Source: Sacculina carcini
Taxonomy: Eukaryota; Arthropoda; Thecostraca; Sacculinidae
Assembly (NCBI GenBank): GCA_916048095.2
Contig: OU696574.1
Span: 8,808,587-8,872,586 of the forward strand
DNA length: 64,000 nt
Reading direction: 5' to 3'
The notes beneath the pieces were generated by a model. It made no database searches, had not been told where the DNA came from, and saw nothing but the letters and a program-made list of their open reading frames with translations. Both the position numbers and the translations under genes were made by a program. Shown one piece after another: positions 24,470 through 37,461 of this stretch (the stretch's first letter is position 1; each line of letters begins with the position of its first letter).

Positions 24470-24775
24470 AAGAGACCCCATTAGGGGACCGGCTAATGGG
24501 CGAATTCAATTGGTACAACTAATTGTGCCCATTGGAAATTTATGGAACCACCTCTGCTTTACTGCTCCAGCAGTGTTATACATTGAAATATCGTGTCGCT
24601 TGTTATATTTCGTCTACCTTATCACTTTGCATTAAGTAGAACGTTTCGCAGACATTTTCTGCCAGTCCTTTGCGGATTGTTTGCTTGCGTATCACATATT
24701 ACAATTTCTGCGAATATACTGCAGGCAGGGTAGAGGTCCCAAGCAGCAATATCGTTAGCGGTGTATATTTCCGAC

Positions 24776-25241
24776 TAGTGGCGTAGCGTCAGGGTGCGGG
24801 GGAGGGCCCCGGTTTAGAGGGTGACACAAGAGCTGCTGAAGGCGTTGAGTTATCGTTATATCCTCGTCAAATTTCTTAATATACTCATTAAGGACTCCGT
24901 GGCGTAGTTGTTAGCACACCCGCCCGGCGTAGCAGAAATTCTTGGGCGAATTCTATAATCCAACAGCCCCTGTCCACCCAGCAGTAAATGGTACCAGATA
25001 TCAGTCATGTGTCGTGTCATGCATTCTGGGGAGGTGGCCCTCTCTAATACGTCTTCCGTCCTTGTGGCGCCATAGCGTGGAGAGGGTCGGTTCTGCGGTG
25101 GCAGCGAGCTGCACGGGACACACCTGTGTGTGTTCATAAGCTTCGGCTTCTTCCCGTGTAGCAGCTGTAACTTAGGTCTTAAAACCTTTAAGGGTGGAAA
25201 AATACACCACTCGGGCGGCAGATAGCCTAGCTACGCCACTG
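24776..25241. mobile_element. MITE with (C/T)AGTGGCGTAGC ends, carrying a SINE
   Basis: Left end TAGTGGCGTAGC and right end GCTACGCCACTG are 11/12 inverted. Flanks TTTCCGAC and TTGCCAAC agree at 6 of 8 positions, consistent with hAT. Related to 15902-16338. The central 24892-25189 is a later SINE insertion. Confidence 0.75.
24892..25189 (+). mobile_element. tRNA-Val-like SINE with B-box deletion
   Basis: Collinear with the SINE at 50589-50925 (GGACTCCGTGGCGTAGT head; CCAACAGCCCCTGTCCACCC body; CACACCTGTGTGTGTTCATA; CCCGTGTAGCAGCTGT tail). About 30 bp spanning the anticodon arm and B-box are missing between CCCGCC and CGGCG. The tail ends AAAACCTTTAA. Without the B-box it should not be transcribed by pol III on its own. 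Confidence 0.85.
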
Positions 25242-25483
25242 TTGCCAACGTCTCAGCTTGGCGCTGAGCTTTTCCACAAGCTTCAAATAGCCAACAGACA
25301 AGTGAACTGAGTGCAATATTAAGCCGCAGAAATACGAAAACAAGCAGCCAATACGAGCAGACATTGGTAGCCATTGATGTGTTTGCTATGACGAACAAGC
25401 ACTTGCACACGATGGCTATAGGTGATTGAACATCGTAAACGAGCAATTTATGTCGAAAAGCACTCTACATCCACTGAAATCCC

Positions 25484-25632
<149 letters not shown>

Positions 25633-25950
25633 TGCCCATCTGAGCCGTGTTTGCTAGGATCAAGAGCGCAGCATTGGATCAGCGGCGAATTTCAATCGGT
25701 CAATCGATTTTCTTCTGCGATGCAATGCAGCCAATGCAAGCGAGCACCTGCGTGCTGCCAATGATAAAGTGACGGCAATACACAGCAGTACTAAACGTAC
25801 CCAACAAAAACGCGCGCGCACACACAACGACACAGACACAGACACATACACGCACACAAGTGCACATACATACTGAAACACATACAAAATTTGACTTGGT
25901 GCGTAGTCACGGTATTATCAAGTAAAATTGGCTGTATACAGCGGTTGAAG

Positions 25951-26155
25951 CTAAATGTGTAAAGAATCAAGAACATTAGATTTGGAATTTTCGATTCAAC
26001 AAATTTCTTCCAGTCCCTCGCCTCCTGCAAAGGCAGCAAATTACATTATAACGCTAAACCTACCATAACCTAAAATCTATGAAAAATATAGAAACGTTTT
26101 GTGCGTTTTTAATGAATTAGCGTTATTAATGTTCTTGAATCCTTACACATTTAGC
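25951..26155. mobile_element. MITE family G, copy 1
   Basis: Inverted ends GCTAAATGTGTAA and TTACACATTTAGC, extended by matching ATTCAAGAAC / GTTCTTGAAT blocks. About 205 bp. The interior TTCTTCCAGTCCCTCGCCTC and CCTGCAAAGGCAGCA is shared with the copy at 63384-63590. Confidence 0.85.
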
Positions 26156-27459
26156 CTAGACCCATATACACTCACCCAGTATCCGATTTACATACTCACG
26201 ATACACTCGTACTTATAATCATTTTCCGCAGATATCTAATTTTGTAGCGCTTTGTGAAAACTATATGCACGTTGCACGAAAACACTGCAGCAAAAGTTTT
26301 CTTCTAGATTCTGTTGAACGCGACTATATACGCCCACCAGGCGGCATATATATAAAACAGTTGCTACGCGCTTGAATTTGTATAATCATACATAAAGCGG
26401 ATCACACTGTAGGATTATCAAAGAAAAATAGCGTGACAAATGGCTTGAATATAAGAAAGGTTAACATTAATGGTTTAACACAGCTCAATACAAGACTTCT
26501 GCGTCAAGATTAATTGGTATGGACAATAGGTACATTTTTCAATGACTTACCAAAAAATAAGGAAAAATCAACATGAAACATACCAATTCAAAACAAAAGT
26601 ATATTTACCTAGAACTTCTAGGGCTCCTCGGTTTAACAACATGATAAAAATGACACACAAGTTGTAATTATTCTAGGTTCAATCTTCGATAGATGCATAG
26701 GCATAGACCACAAATTCAATAGAAAGAAAACATGGCTGCCAAGATCAACGAAGCAGTAAACCAAGAGGTATACAATTTATTGACAATATAAATACAAATT
26801 TATCTCAATATCTCAATAATACCAATTGTCCACAATTCGAGTTTAAAAAATAAAATTTGCATAAAAAACTATTCAGGTGGTTAACGAAAAACGAATCATT
26901 AACTGTAAAATACACGAGTATTCAAAATTATGGAATAACAATCACGACACAGAGTCTGACAATATAAGAGTCAAAATTGTTACCTTGACTACTCAGCTGA
27001 AGTTAGTGCGTAATGAGGGAAAAGGGTGAAGAATTTATCGCTTATACAGCCTGATGAATTAAAAAAGAAGAGCTGTTAGCAACAGAAAAACAACGTTATG
27101 CGATAATTTTTCACAGAATCGGCTATTGAATGGCTTATTTTCAAGTGGTGAATATGTAGCAAACACTGAAAAAACATCGATGAACAAATTTCGCAAACAC
27201 ACAGGTACTTTTCAGAAGCGAGAAAGCATGCTGGTGCTGAATGCGTGCCTTGTCGCACCACATATAATTGTATGGCGCACACCAAAATTGCTCTTTGCTT
27301 AACGCATGTGCTAATATATAGCTAATATAAGTTATGCTAGTCGCCAAAGAAAAGCGAGATCCCATCACGAGATCACCATCTTCTAATCATCTAATCACTG
27401 ATGATCTAATCACTTCTCTGAGTAAATACATAGTATGTATGACCTCACGATCCAATGAC
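26156..27459. other. AT-rich intergenic DNA, nothing recognised
   Basis: No exon, RNA gene or defined repeat seen. Open frames are short. Confidence 0.4.
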
Positions 27460-27795
27460 GTAGATTTGTGTCGAGGCTCGGGGGGATGACAGCCATCCCC
27501 CCGAGCATTAGCATTAGTTTTCAATGACGGTCACCCGACCAATTGCATGGCACCCTAAACCATTTTGTGTCTATTCAATTACAACACACATGCCTCAATG
27601 AAAAGTATATATATTGCACATAATTGCATACACACGTTTGTTGTGTATTACTACTTTTTTGCTATGCTGATTTCGATGACAATATACTAAATGAACTGAG
27701 CTCAGCAGAATTTTAGGAGGGTATAATTGCATATGCATACCGCCAGCCAATATAGTCATCGGGGGTATATATACCCCATACCACAGGATCTACGC
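27460..27795 (-). mobile_element. MITE family F, copy 2
   Basis: Left end CGTAGATTTGTGTCGAGG and right end CAGGATCTACGCC. The interior matches 1280-1700 and, inverted, 61560-61903 (AATTGCATGGCACCC, TATGCTGATTTCGATGACAA, GGGGGTATA). About 336 bp. Confidence 0.75.
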
Positions 27796-29838
27796 CCATG
27801 TCAAAATTAACTATTCAAATACAGCTTCTGGGTGTAAAATATTTCCCAGACATAAGGATAAATATTGTTAAGCCCTGCTAGCAACTGCTGCTGCCTTCAA
27901 TATCGCCAAGGTGGCAGGCGTACAAGGAGAAACACGGCAATCGCATATGAGAACGGTTTATTGTGAGCTCAACTGAGTTCTGCATAGTGACAACAGGGAG
28001 GAAAAGCAGGCAGTACACCACTAGAATACGCACAGCGAAAACCACAAACAATTGCCAGCTACAGCCTAAGAGAAATGCATCAACAATAAAAAAGACAAAG
28101 TCCACGAATAAAACCAGAAGAAGACCAGAGGCCAATGTTTCACAAACGCTTCAATGTTGTAGTGAATTCTGCCAGTAGACAAAACAAGAGTAAATCACAG
28201 AGCATCTGTTTGTGTATGCGCATCATTTGTGTGTGTGTGCAAACAAGAGAGGTATTCGCATTAGTTAATTGCAATTAGGCAAATCAAAGTTAGCACAAAT
28301 ACACACAAACACACACAGGCACTCCCAGCACAAACATGACCCACTTACGATCTAGAAATTCAAGCATTCCGACTGCCTTACAGCGCCGAGCCGACACGAT
28401 AATAGTAGCCTATGAACATCAACGTCTCCTCAATAGTTTGAACTAAAATACTCACACACACAGCCTTGTTGAAGACGCTGAGTATTTGCCAAATAAGCGC
28501 AAACGGTTGTGTAGCGAGTTGGTACCATGCTCACGGGTGCAGCACGGACGAACGGGCACACACACATACATATATGCATATATATACACAAACACACACG
28601 TACGCATGCCACGAGGGACTTATTGCAATAACATACCCGAATATATGCGAGACCACTAAGCTCTAATGGTGGGACCTGAGCAGCTAAGGAAGGGTAAAAT
28701 ATATAATTGGCACCAATATAGTTTCTCTTGGTAAATCACACACACACACACGTCAGCAGTAATAGGAGCGGTCAAATTCGGCCTCAAGAGCGTCAGCAGA
28801 AAACAACAGAGAAGCGAGCAGATGTTTGAAGAAGTGGCAAGACAACAAGACGCCGAACAGACATAAAATCGGCCCGTACTCACATTAAAAACAAATCGAC
28901 AACTCGGAAACAATCTGAGGTTGCCAGCTATCTAGGATTATTATGCTCAATAAGAAGCAGATAAATCGAGCACAACCCGAAATCGTTGAACGCATTCACG
29001 CACTCAACACAAACATCCACACTCCACCAGAGAAGTGGTTACCAGTTAGCATGCGAAGGGAAGCAAGGAAGTCGCACTAAACAGCGTATATGCAGTCGAC
29101 ATGCTGAAGAACAATGGAAGGCGTGGAAGGTCAGCGAAAGGAGTCAAAATATATGGGAGAAATGCAGTGAAAAAATTCATGCACAAAAGATCGCCATAAT
29201 AAGACAATATCAGTTGTCTAGGTGGAAAGTAGCGCTGAACAGAAAAGCCAATGACAAGATCAACTGATGAACAGTGAGAAATTCAGTAAAAACAATCTGA
29301 GAGAGAAACTATTTCAATACGCACAACCGTAACGAGCATTATGAGCCATTTCCTGCAGAGTGAATGATAAAAGACACCAGAAAATATCAGGAGCTGAGAT
29401 CCCTAGAACGAAACGTGTACATAAAAAAATATTCAGCAAAACCCCCATAGAGTCAGAACGGACACACTACACAAGAAACACGTTTGAAGATCAAATGCAC
29501 ACACACACAGCAGACAAATGCACAGTGGAAAGATATCACCAGATTGTTGTATGCGACACGAAACATCTACAGCACAAAACAACAAGCCCAAACGTTGAAG
29601 ACACGACAACAGAGCCACTAGGAGACTACACGTTCGACGACAACGTTAAGCACAGTGGCCACTCAATCCAATCAGTCAGCTGTGTGCAGAATCAATGAAC
29701 ACACTATATCTCTGCCTCTCTCTCTCTATAACTCTCGTTGTTTGACTTTGAAGTCGATTACTGCGTCTGTAAAAACATAGGCCACTCGTATTGCCGGGGG
29801 AGCTTGAAACATCAAACTGGCATCAAGCTCAGATGACG

Positions 29839-29874
<36 letters not shown>

Positions 29875-30924
29875 AGTAGACGGGATTCGTAGAAACGACT
29901 TGATACGGTTAGATTTGCGTGTGCTTATGTGTACACATGTGTGTGGTTTCATGAATAACGACCAAGTAACGCTGAATATTGGACAAAAATATGTGAACAA
30001 ATTTACAAAAGGTGACACAACGGCAGAACAGAAGCACGTGGGCCAAAATAAATAAACGCCGTGGCGCACTAATCGCATTTCCACTTGATACCTGCAGATA
30101 AATACCGGAAAACAAACACAAACATGCGGAAATATGCGCAAACACAGTCCTGAACACAAACACTACAACATTGAACACTTACAAGAAAACCTACCAACAG
30201 TACATGTACGATACGATAAACCAGTAATTCCATTACTATTCGGCTTCACAACCAGAACGTTCAAGGATGTGTAGACTGTGTATCAGTGATGGAGAACAAG
30301 ACAACTATATTCGGACCTATCTATTCTGGATCGGTAGTAGCAAGGACAAGTTAAACAGGAACACAGGTTAATAGAATAGTCAAATGGATGAGCTAGTTTC
30401 GCGCCCAGCACAAAAGCAGAATACAGCACTATGGAGAGAAGAGGATAGCAATAAGTTCAAGTGCTATCATGGAAAAACAGCAGCAGAGTTCAAGGACCGT
30501 CTATTTGAATTGATCAAGTTGAAGTAAACTGGAGTTTGGGCTTGAAACCGATACACGCAGTATTTCCCGTTGCGAATCCGTCATCAATCAACGAAACGAG
30601 CCCAATCCAGAGCAAAACATGCATTGCTAATTTGAATAAACAACAATAACCCTGAAAATTCAACACACGGCATCGGCAAGAGACTAAAGGAAGGCGACAT
30701 ATCTACCACCTGACATGCAAGCAGCCTTATTGGTTCCACACACACACACATACACACACATGCTAATACAGTGAAAACTCAACAGAAACAAAGTTACAGA
30801 CCGCCCGAACATAGCAATGACATACCCAAGCGCCCAGATATTCGCCCCTGTTCATAACTTCCACATTCCCCGCAACATTTTCGGTCGTAGAAAGTCCTCC
30901 AACAAAATCCACGTACATTACATT
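27796..30924. other. Long T-poor tract, no gene recognised
   Basis: From about 28740 to 30700 the + strand is strikingly poor in T and rich in A. Other T-poor blocks in this window (4.7-5.4 kb, 12.6-15.5 kb) are LINEs on the - strand, so this may be decayed LINE sequence, but I see no conserved polymerase motif. A weak CRLCISDGEQD-like frame occurs near 30265. Short CA and CT runs are present (29840-29872, 30737-30760). Confidence 0.4.
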
Positions 30925-30985
30925 ACATTAGGTAGATATTTATATAGCGCCCTACACCTAGAGTCTCTAGGGCGCTGCACACGCA
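30925..30985 (-). mobile_element. LINE 3'-end remnant with hairpin
   Basis: TTTATATAGCGCCCTA...TAGGGCGCT forms a hairpin with 9-bp arms AGCGCCCTA/TAGGGCGCT. The TATAGCGCC motif is shared with the 3' ends of the LINEs at 12.65 kb and 46.24 kb, where hairpin-capable GCGCC...GGCGC pairs also occur. Confidence 0.5.
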
Positions 30986-31129
30986 CACACACACACACAC
31001 AGAGAGAAACGCACACACACGCACGAAAACAAGCGCGTCCTTGAGGAAAGATGAAGAAAGAAGAGAAAATTTACACCTCATAATCATCACTAATATAGAC
31101 AATATTCTCTAGAGTAGCGGTGAGGTGTG

Positions 31130-31157
31130 TGTGTGTGCGTACAAGCACGCACACACA
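31130..31157 (-). other. Hairpin just after the CNNM stop codon
   Basis: Arms TGTGTGTGCGT and ACGCACACACA (11 bp, perfect) around a 6-nt loop lie about 15-45 nt past the CNNM stop, in the presumed 3' UTR. They are formed by adjacent TG and CA repeats. Confidence 0.7.
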
Positions 31158-31172
31158 ACCACACACACACAT

Positions 31173-33752
31173 CTAGTCAGTCGAATTACTGCCCATACTG
31201 GCCGTCGCCGGTACGTCCAACGAGCCGGACGGTGACGCTGCCGAAGATGACGCCGTTTGCTGCGCGTCGGCCCGCAGCAACGGCGGCGGTGTCGATGTGG
31301 CGACCAGCGGCGTCATCTCGACTGTTTCCGACGAATCGCGACGACTGGCCAACAGCACGCCGTCGCCGGCAGCACCGCCGTTCGTCTTGAGGCTGGCCGC
31401 AGCCGTGGTCAAGTGTTCCTCGATCACTGAAGAGCCGGATCGCTGCGAGACGAGAGTGGCGCGACGCGCGGCCGCATACTGCGAGTGCCGCACCAGCAGG
31501 TAGCACACATCGGTGATGGCACGCACCGTGTAGTCGGCCACAAACGTTCCGGCAGTGGAAGAAGGAGCTCGAACTCCGGCCTCCAGAGAAACCAGCGAAG
31601 TACGGTGACCGGCCGGGGTGACGGACGCACTCTCACCAGCGTTCTCCACGGTCATACACAGTGCCTGCGTGCCGTAGTAGCTGAAAGGGCCGCTCTCGAA
31701 GCACAGCGCCTCGCGTCCGAGCACCGCCTGCACACGACCTTCAAGAATCAAACAGAAGTAGTCGTACGATTTTCCCAGCTCGTAGATGAACGACGAATTG
31801 CCCGGCGTTGCGCCTTCCGACTGCGGCAACTTGATTTGACGCACCACATCCTGATCGAGAATGCGTTTGAGCACGGCTGGCGATATGGTGTCGTTGCCGA
31901 AGCTGTCCAGCGTCTGCAGAAACTGGAAGGCCGCCAACGACAGCTGCGGCGCAATGACATACTGGTTCTTGGAAGCGGCCGCCGACTGAGAGAACGAAGT
32001 GGGATCGGGCATCAGTCGCTTGTGCTTGCGCCGCTTCTTGGTGCGATTGTCGGTGAGCACGTCGGTCTCGTCGACAATCTCGGCCTGAATCATTTCCTCG
32101 ATCACATCCTCCAACGTCACCAGCCCGACCACCTCATAGAAAGGATCAGCGTCGGTGTCGGTGACAACACGCTGTACGAACGCCATGTGACCTTTGTTGC
32201 CGGTCTTGAACTCGCGCAGCATCGCGTCCAGCGTCACATCCTCGAAGACAAATGACCACGGATGCTGGTAGAAGTGGCAGAGCGTCTTGATCGGCGTGCA
32301 GTCGTCGGGATCGACAAAGGCCAGATCTTTGGTCAACATTACGGCGACAATGTTGGCCCGCTCCGACTCGAAGACAGGGATGCGCGAATATCCCTGAGCC
32401 ATAATCTCCGAGATGGTGTCGTAATCGAGTACGGCATCGATCGGCAACATGTAGACGTCATCCAACTGCGTCATGATCTCGCTCACCGACTTGGCCTTCA
32501 GATCGAGCGCGCCGTAGATGATATTCTGCTCCTCGTTCTCCAGACCAATGTCCTCCTTGTTCAGCTTGATCAGCTCCTTGAGTCGGTCGCGGTTGTACGT
32601 ATTGCCAATCTCCTCGCCGAGCAGTTTGTCGAGAATCAGCGAAATGGGAAACGACAACGGCGCCGTCAACAGCATAAACAGCTTGGTCAGATAGATGGTT
32701 TTGGCGCCGACGGCCAGGCCATGTCGCGAACACAACGCCTGCGGCACAATCTCTCCGCAAATCACAATGCCCAACGTCGAGCCGATCACGGCCACCACTC
32801 CCGACGTCAGATCGTCCAGCAGGATAGTCAGCGAGCTGTTCACCAACACGTTGCCCAACAGCAGAGTGCACAGCAGGTAGTTGCCGTGACTGCGCACCGG
32901 AATAATGGCTCGCGCCCAGCCCTTCTCGGCACTGGTGCCCGTGGTCGTAACAATCTTCAGCTCTGTGAGAGTCAACGCCATCAGACCCAGATTTAGCCCC
33001 GAGAACAGGCCCGACAGAAAGAGCATGATGACCAGCAGCACGATATGCGCCACGACCGGCAGTAGCGGCGGGTAGGTGCGCACACACAGCCACTCGACGT
33101 CGCCCTGAAAGTACGACGCCGCCGTTTGCCCGGCGCCGACCGCCGCTGTCGACTGGCCGTCCGGCGACGTCTGCATGACACACATGTAAAAGCGATCGGC
33201 ACCGGCCGGCAACGGCGGCAGATACACGCGCAGCACGGCCGTCTCGCCGGACGCGTCAACGTCCGTCAACGCAACGGCCTGCGTTGCCCAATGGCCGGCG
33301 CACGACGCACCGGCCGCCAGCCGTGCCGTCACAAACTGCACGCGCAGTCGCGACGACAGCGGCTGACGCACACTGCCGCCGCCGCCAAACACACGAAGCG
33401 TCACTTCGCTGTCCTGCAGCACGCTGGCCACTCCGTCGGCGTCGACCTGTGAATCCTTGGACGTCATCTCGACCCGATAACCGCTGATAAACAGCCGACG
33501 TTCGACGGCTTCATCATTGGCCGATAAGGTGGTTGTGGCCGTAGACGTTCGAGACTGACGGCGCACACGGACGTGCGTGGAAATCGACGGCACTGTTGAT
33601 GAGGCATTGCTTGCTGTGTTAAAAACGGCACCGGTCGTGACGGAGCGGCGAATTACGTCGACGTCCGTCAGTGGGCGGCCGTCAGACCGACGTTCGTGTG
33701 CTGTGCACGTGCAAATAGCGAGGCACAGCAGAGCGACGCGTCCAACACGCAT
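31173..33752 (-). CDS. CNNM: CNNM (cyclin M) magnesium transporter, intronless
   Basis: 859 residues without an intron, length typical of animal CNNM proteins. Residues 1-18 are a signal peptide ([18 protein letters not shown]). About 19-230 is the extracellular region. The DUF21 membrane domain starts near 232 with [20 protein letters not shown] and carries [14 protein letters not shown] near 333-346, a family hallmark. A CBS pair (Bateman module) spans about 422-560 ([33 protein letters not shown]). A cNMP-binding-like domain spans about 595-770, then a Ser/Thr-rich tail. CNNM proteins are basolateral Mg2+ transporters or regulators, and the CBS pair binds ATP-Mg. I place the start at 33752 because the signal peptide begins there. 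The frame stays open further upstream only through TG-repeat sequence. GC-rich codons contrast with the flanks. Divergent from PACRG, 1.6 kb away. Confidence 0.95.
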   Translation of the reverse strand: MRVGRVALLCLAICTCTAHERRSDGRPLTDVDVIRRSVTTGAVFNTASNASSTVPSISTHVRVRRQSRTSTATTTLSANDEAVERRLFISGYRVEMTSKDSQVDADGVASVLQDSEVTLRVFGGGGSVRQPLSSRLRVQFVTARLAAGASCAGHWATQAVALTDVDASGETAVLRVYLPPLPAGADRFYMCVMQTSPDGQSTAAVGAGQTAASYFQGDVEWLCVRTYPPLLPVVAHIVLLVIMLFLSGLFSGLNLGLMALTLTELKIVTTTGTSAEKGWARAIIPVRSHGNYLLCTLLLGNVLVNSSLTILLDDLTSGVVAVIGSTLGIVICGEIVPQALCSRHGLAVGAKTIYLTKLFMLLTAPLSFPISLILDKLLGEEIGNTYNRDRLKELIKLNKEDIGLENEEQNIIYGALDLKAKSVSEIMTQLDDVYMLPIDAVLDYDTISEIMAQGYSRIPVFESERANIVAVMLTKDLAFVDPDDCTPIKTLCHFYQHPWSFVFEDVTLDAMLREFKTGNKGHMAFVQRVVTDTDADPFYEVVGLVTLEDVIEEMIQAEIVDETDVLTDNRTKKRRKHKRLMPDPTSFSQSAAASKNQYVIAPQLSLAAFQFLQTLDSFGNDTISPAVLKRILDQDVVRQIKLPQSEGATPGNSSFIYELGKSYDYFCLILEGRVQAVLGREALCFESGPFSYYGTQALCMTVENAGESASVTPAGHRTSLVSLEAGVRAPSSTAGTFVADYTVRAITDVCYLLVRHSQYAAARRATLVSQRSGSSVIEEHLTTAAASLKTNGGAAGDGVLLASRRDSSETVEMTPLVATSTPPPLLRADAQQTASSSAASPSGSLDVPATASMGSNSTD

Positions 33753-34397
33753 CGTACCACACGCACACACACACACACTAATACGCGCTGACGCGCTCAC
33801 ACCCAATGTCAGGAAGTCATTGCCGATATCTGAAATCACACCAAACACACACACACACACACACAAATATGTATATATACATATATACACACACGCACAT
33901 ACGCAGAGAAACGCACACATACAGCTGTGGATAATGCATGCAGATTGCACGGCCACAATGCACAAGACATTATCTGTCGGGGGTAAAGAAAGAGACTGGG
34001 AGATAATCTCCTGTGGCAGTACAAACACTGTCAAGCGAACGATCAAGAGCACACACACACACACACATATATAGGACAGGAAAATCACAGAATATAAATA
34101 CATAATCATCAAACATCATATATAATTATATATATAAATGTATAATAAATATACATTATTACATTAATATTATACATATATAATTATATATAAATGTATA
34201 ATAAATATACATTATTACATTAATATTATACATATATAATTATATATAAATGTATAATGTATAAATACATATATACATGAATATAACAGAAACTACAGAT
34301 AGGGAAGGCATTGTATGGAGGCAAGAACATAGAAGGGGCATGGTATGAAGCTCTTAAACCCTCGGTGAAAGAACGACATACAAATATATAGTTTTCT

Positions 34398-34530
34398 TTT
34401 GAGGCCAATATATATCTGGAACAAGTTATCCAGGACTATTGTACAAGAAGCCAGAAGTATAGGTGAGTTTAAGCAGAGCTCATTTCCTGTACTACAACCA
34501 GTTGAGCACACAATCAACATGGATAGCAAC
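34398..34530 (+). pseudogene. LINE polymerase C-terminal scrap
   Basis: Forward translation gives SFLLRPIYIWNKLSRTIVQE followed by ARSIGEFKQSSFPV, matching the R.i..WN.L...V.ea.si.eFK end of CR1/RTE-type polymerases. Related to the fragment at 650-990. Confidence 0.55.
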
Positions 34531-34879
34531 AGTGAACATAAGGCGGGGACATGTAAATAATATGAAGCCTACCAAAATATCTACCACCACAATGTATAAT
34601 GTCAACACACACGGCCCAAACAGCTATTGAATATGGCAAAAACGTTCATATATATGCCAAGAGTGAGAAATTCGCCAAGCACTCGTACACACACACACAC
34701 ACACAATCGATCCAACAAAATAATGCAGCACACACACACACGCATACATACACATATATATATGAAAAGAAGTTGAAGATGAATGCAACGCTGTCAGCAC
34801 AGCGAACGATGCAGGAGGAATTTTTGACAGAAAAAAGAGCATCTCCGAGTCTGCTACCAATCACTAGCCAGCGATTGGC

Positions 34880-34880
34880 T

Positions 34881-34912
<32 letters not shown>

Positions 34913-34926
34913 GAAAATGGCAGAAA

Positions 34927-34966
<40 letters not shown>
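34880..34966. repeat. (TG)n - spacer - (CA)n inverted pair
   Basis: A TG run (34880-34911), a 25-bp unique spacer, then a CA run (34935-34966). The two could pair into a long hairpin. Confidence 0.9.
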
Positions 34967-34970
<4 letters not shown>

Positions 34971-35327
34971 ACAGACACAAGCACACAAAATCTGACAACC
35001 AACTATGCAACGGACAACAGGCAAACAAAAACAGTTACACAAATACAATTCAACCGGAGAAAAACAAGGATATTAAAAAATATTATTGAAAAAGTTGGCT
35101 ATTTAGCAAAGAGAAAAGAAGCAATAAATACAAAACAATTTTAATAACGTCAACCTAAGCCTTGAAGAACACCCTTGGAAAAAAGTATAAAAACAATAAG
35201 AACACCCGATCAAACATTGTCACGTGATGATAACAAAACAAAATCAAAAACTTTTTCGCAAGCACAGCCACAAATAGACAGCGCATACATAGTGAAATTA
35301 CCAAGCGTCGGCGAATCGAACTCATTG

Positions 35328-35335
35328 TGACGTCG
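35328..35335. promoter_or_regulatory. CRE-like site upstream of PACRG
   Basis: TGACGTCG, 43 bp upstream of the PACRG ATG, resembles a cAMP-response element. No TATA box is visible nearby. A single short motif, so low weight. Confidence 0.25.
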
Positions 35336-35377
35336 CTAAATTCCAGAGGTTAGTTAAAGCGCTATAGAGAAGTGAAC

Positions 35378-35599
35378 ATGTCTTTGGCTACAGCCCGCCG
35401 CGACTATGTGCGTGTGGTGAGAGAGGTACCCGCTTTTACCATACAGTCGCTGCAGCCGTACACGGTGACGCGGCTACGAGCGGCCAACACGACCAAGACG
35501 AACCGACTCAGCGACATCACTTGGCTGAGAATTCTCTACGACAGTCGCCGCATCCCCGTCAAACTGGCACACGCCAACCGGTTCGCCATTATTTGGCAG
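35378..35599 (+). CDS. PACRG: PACRG exon 1 (codons 1-74)
   Basis: Starts at the ATG in GTGAACATGTCT and ends IIWQ at CAG|GTGGGC, phase 0. The match to the family begins around residue 46 (DITWLRILYDSRRIP). Confidence 0.8.
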
Positions 35600-37430
35600 G
35601 TGGGCCAAGCAACACTTTAACCCAGTAACTCCCAAAATTATATGGAGTAACAACCTCGATATTTTCAAGGTTGTATATCATAGATAACCTCGATGTTTCA
35701 AGGTCTATATCATTGTATATCATAGTCAACCTCGATATTCTCAACGTTGTACATTATAGAAAAAACTACAAAATATGCTCAGTATTAGGTGATCAAATAC
35801 GAGATCACAGGGAGGTAATGGGTTAAGATAACGGTGCAATATGCAAATACATATGGTGTGTAGAAGTTCGTGATGAATGAGCACCGTGTGCTGGAATGGA
35901 CAGGTGTCATAACCAGAGCCGCTGACGTACACTATAAACTACACCTTGTATAAACAACAGCACACAAAGGTGACAAGGCAGAGGCAAAAGGCGATGATGA
36001 AAAACAAAACGTACTAAGAGCAAAACAACATGGGATATGAGTACCAGGGAACACCAAAAGGCAATAATAGTGTTTGTGCTCTTCCCACACAACCGGATTT
36101 TCATTTAATTAATAATATCTATTATTATTATTATATTATTATTATGCTACTCAAAGCTGACTGAACACAAGACGCACTCAACACACGAGAGGGCATGTAA
36201 AACGATCCATCGATGGATAGCTACCAGATTGCATAATACACATTTGGCGTTCGCTGAGCTAAGGATGAAACCAATGACCAATGACTGTATCTGATGGAAC
36301 GAGACGAGAATCGAAATCTCCCAAGTTGGTCTTGTTAGAAACTTGAGTATCTGAAACAATCTCATGTCCCCATTAGGTGTTGGGAAGAGAAACAAAGTAC
36401 AACTGTACCAACTCGGTGGCTTGGCGTGAAGAATAGACCAACAGTGCATTGAAACTAAAGCAAACTGACAACGGCAGTCCAACACGATCAAGCAGGAAAC
36501 TTTGCCTCGCCTCTCTAGTGGAACGTGACAGGCGACAAACTTGATTGAACTGAAAAATCTAATGGTGCACCCACAGCCGGGCCCGTTCGCTAACAGCAAC
36601 AGAAAACCACATCCAATTTGCCACACGCCACACGTGAATTGAATGCAATCACTGGCAATTTCCAGACGCCGACAGCTTTCAGAAACTGCTTGTGAATGCG
36701 CTGTATATCAGTCAGAGTAACGTACGAACATAGACTTTTGAACATTAGACTTTTATCAACGGGTGATTGGATGTCAAGTATTGACATATGATTTACGCTT
36801 TGTGAGATCGGTTATATTCAAGATTCATACTGGTCTTCACTGCAATCCTTATTGAATTGTATATCTGCACTGGTCACACCGCAATTTAACTAGTCAGTAC
36901 AATATTGTTCAGTATGTGCGTGTGTTGTGTCTGTGTTTTTTGACGTATTTATATCCATATGTCCGTTTGTATACGATATATTTTTATGTTATCTGAAATC
37001 GTTTCCTGTCATCTAAACTGCATTCTTGAATATGTCATTCTCTCTTTTTTCTGGGCACTTTTGATGCATGATACGTTGCCTAGGAAGCAGTATACGGTGC
37101 GTACACATTCCCAATATCACAGGATATGACTTTGTCATGGCAATAATCATATTGATATCACATATACCGATTAGAAAATAACGCATATAATGGCGACAAA
37201 AGTTCACTTAAACAGGATGGTAAATGGAATGGCAAACTGTATGACAACCAGGTCTCGCCTGATAATCTTGACGTTCAGCGGCTCCTTCCCGTCTTCTACG
37301 ATGGCCTCAGAGAAACAGCCTACCCTTACAACTTCCTTGTGCGTTTGGGAATCGAGTCATTGCTTCAAATCACCAAGAGCCGGGTGGTGTGTATCATACC
37401 GCACCTCATAGCGCCCATCAGAAGTGAGAT

Positions 37431-37461
<31 letters not shown>

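Larger units (their letters stand above)
33753..35377. other. Intergenic region between divergent CNNM and PACRG
   Basis: Should hold both promoters. It contains CA tracts (33760-33778, 33840-33863, 34048-34068), an AT-rich block with a roughly 80-bp unit (TATACATATATAATTATATA) repeated at about 34115-34265, a LINE scrap (34395-34530), and a (TG)n/(CA)n pair at 34880-34965. Confidence 0.6.

Noticed and set aside
31485..32996. Two long + strand frames (256 and 244 codons) opposite CNNM
   Set aside because: They are antisense shadows of a GC-rich coding exon, with no family resemblance.
33753..34112. 120-residue N-terminal extension of CNNM
   Set aside because: It is mostly Cys-Val from TG repeats. 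The signal peptide starts at 33752, so the extension is leader sequence.
36147..36626. 159-codon - strand frame in PACRG intron 1
   Set aside because: No family resemblance, Cys-rich by composition of a T-poor + strand, and no splice or promoter support.
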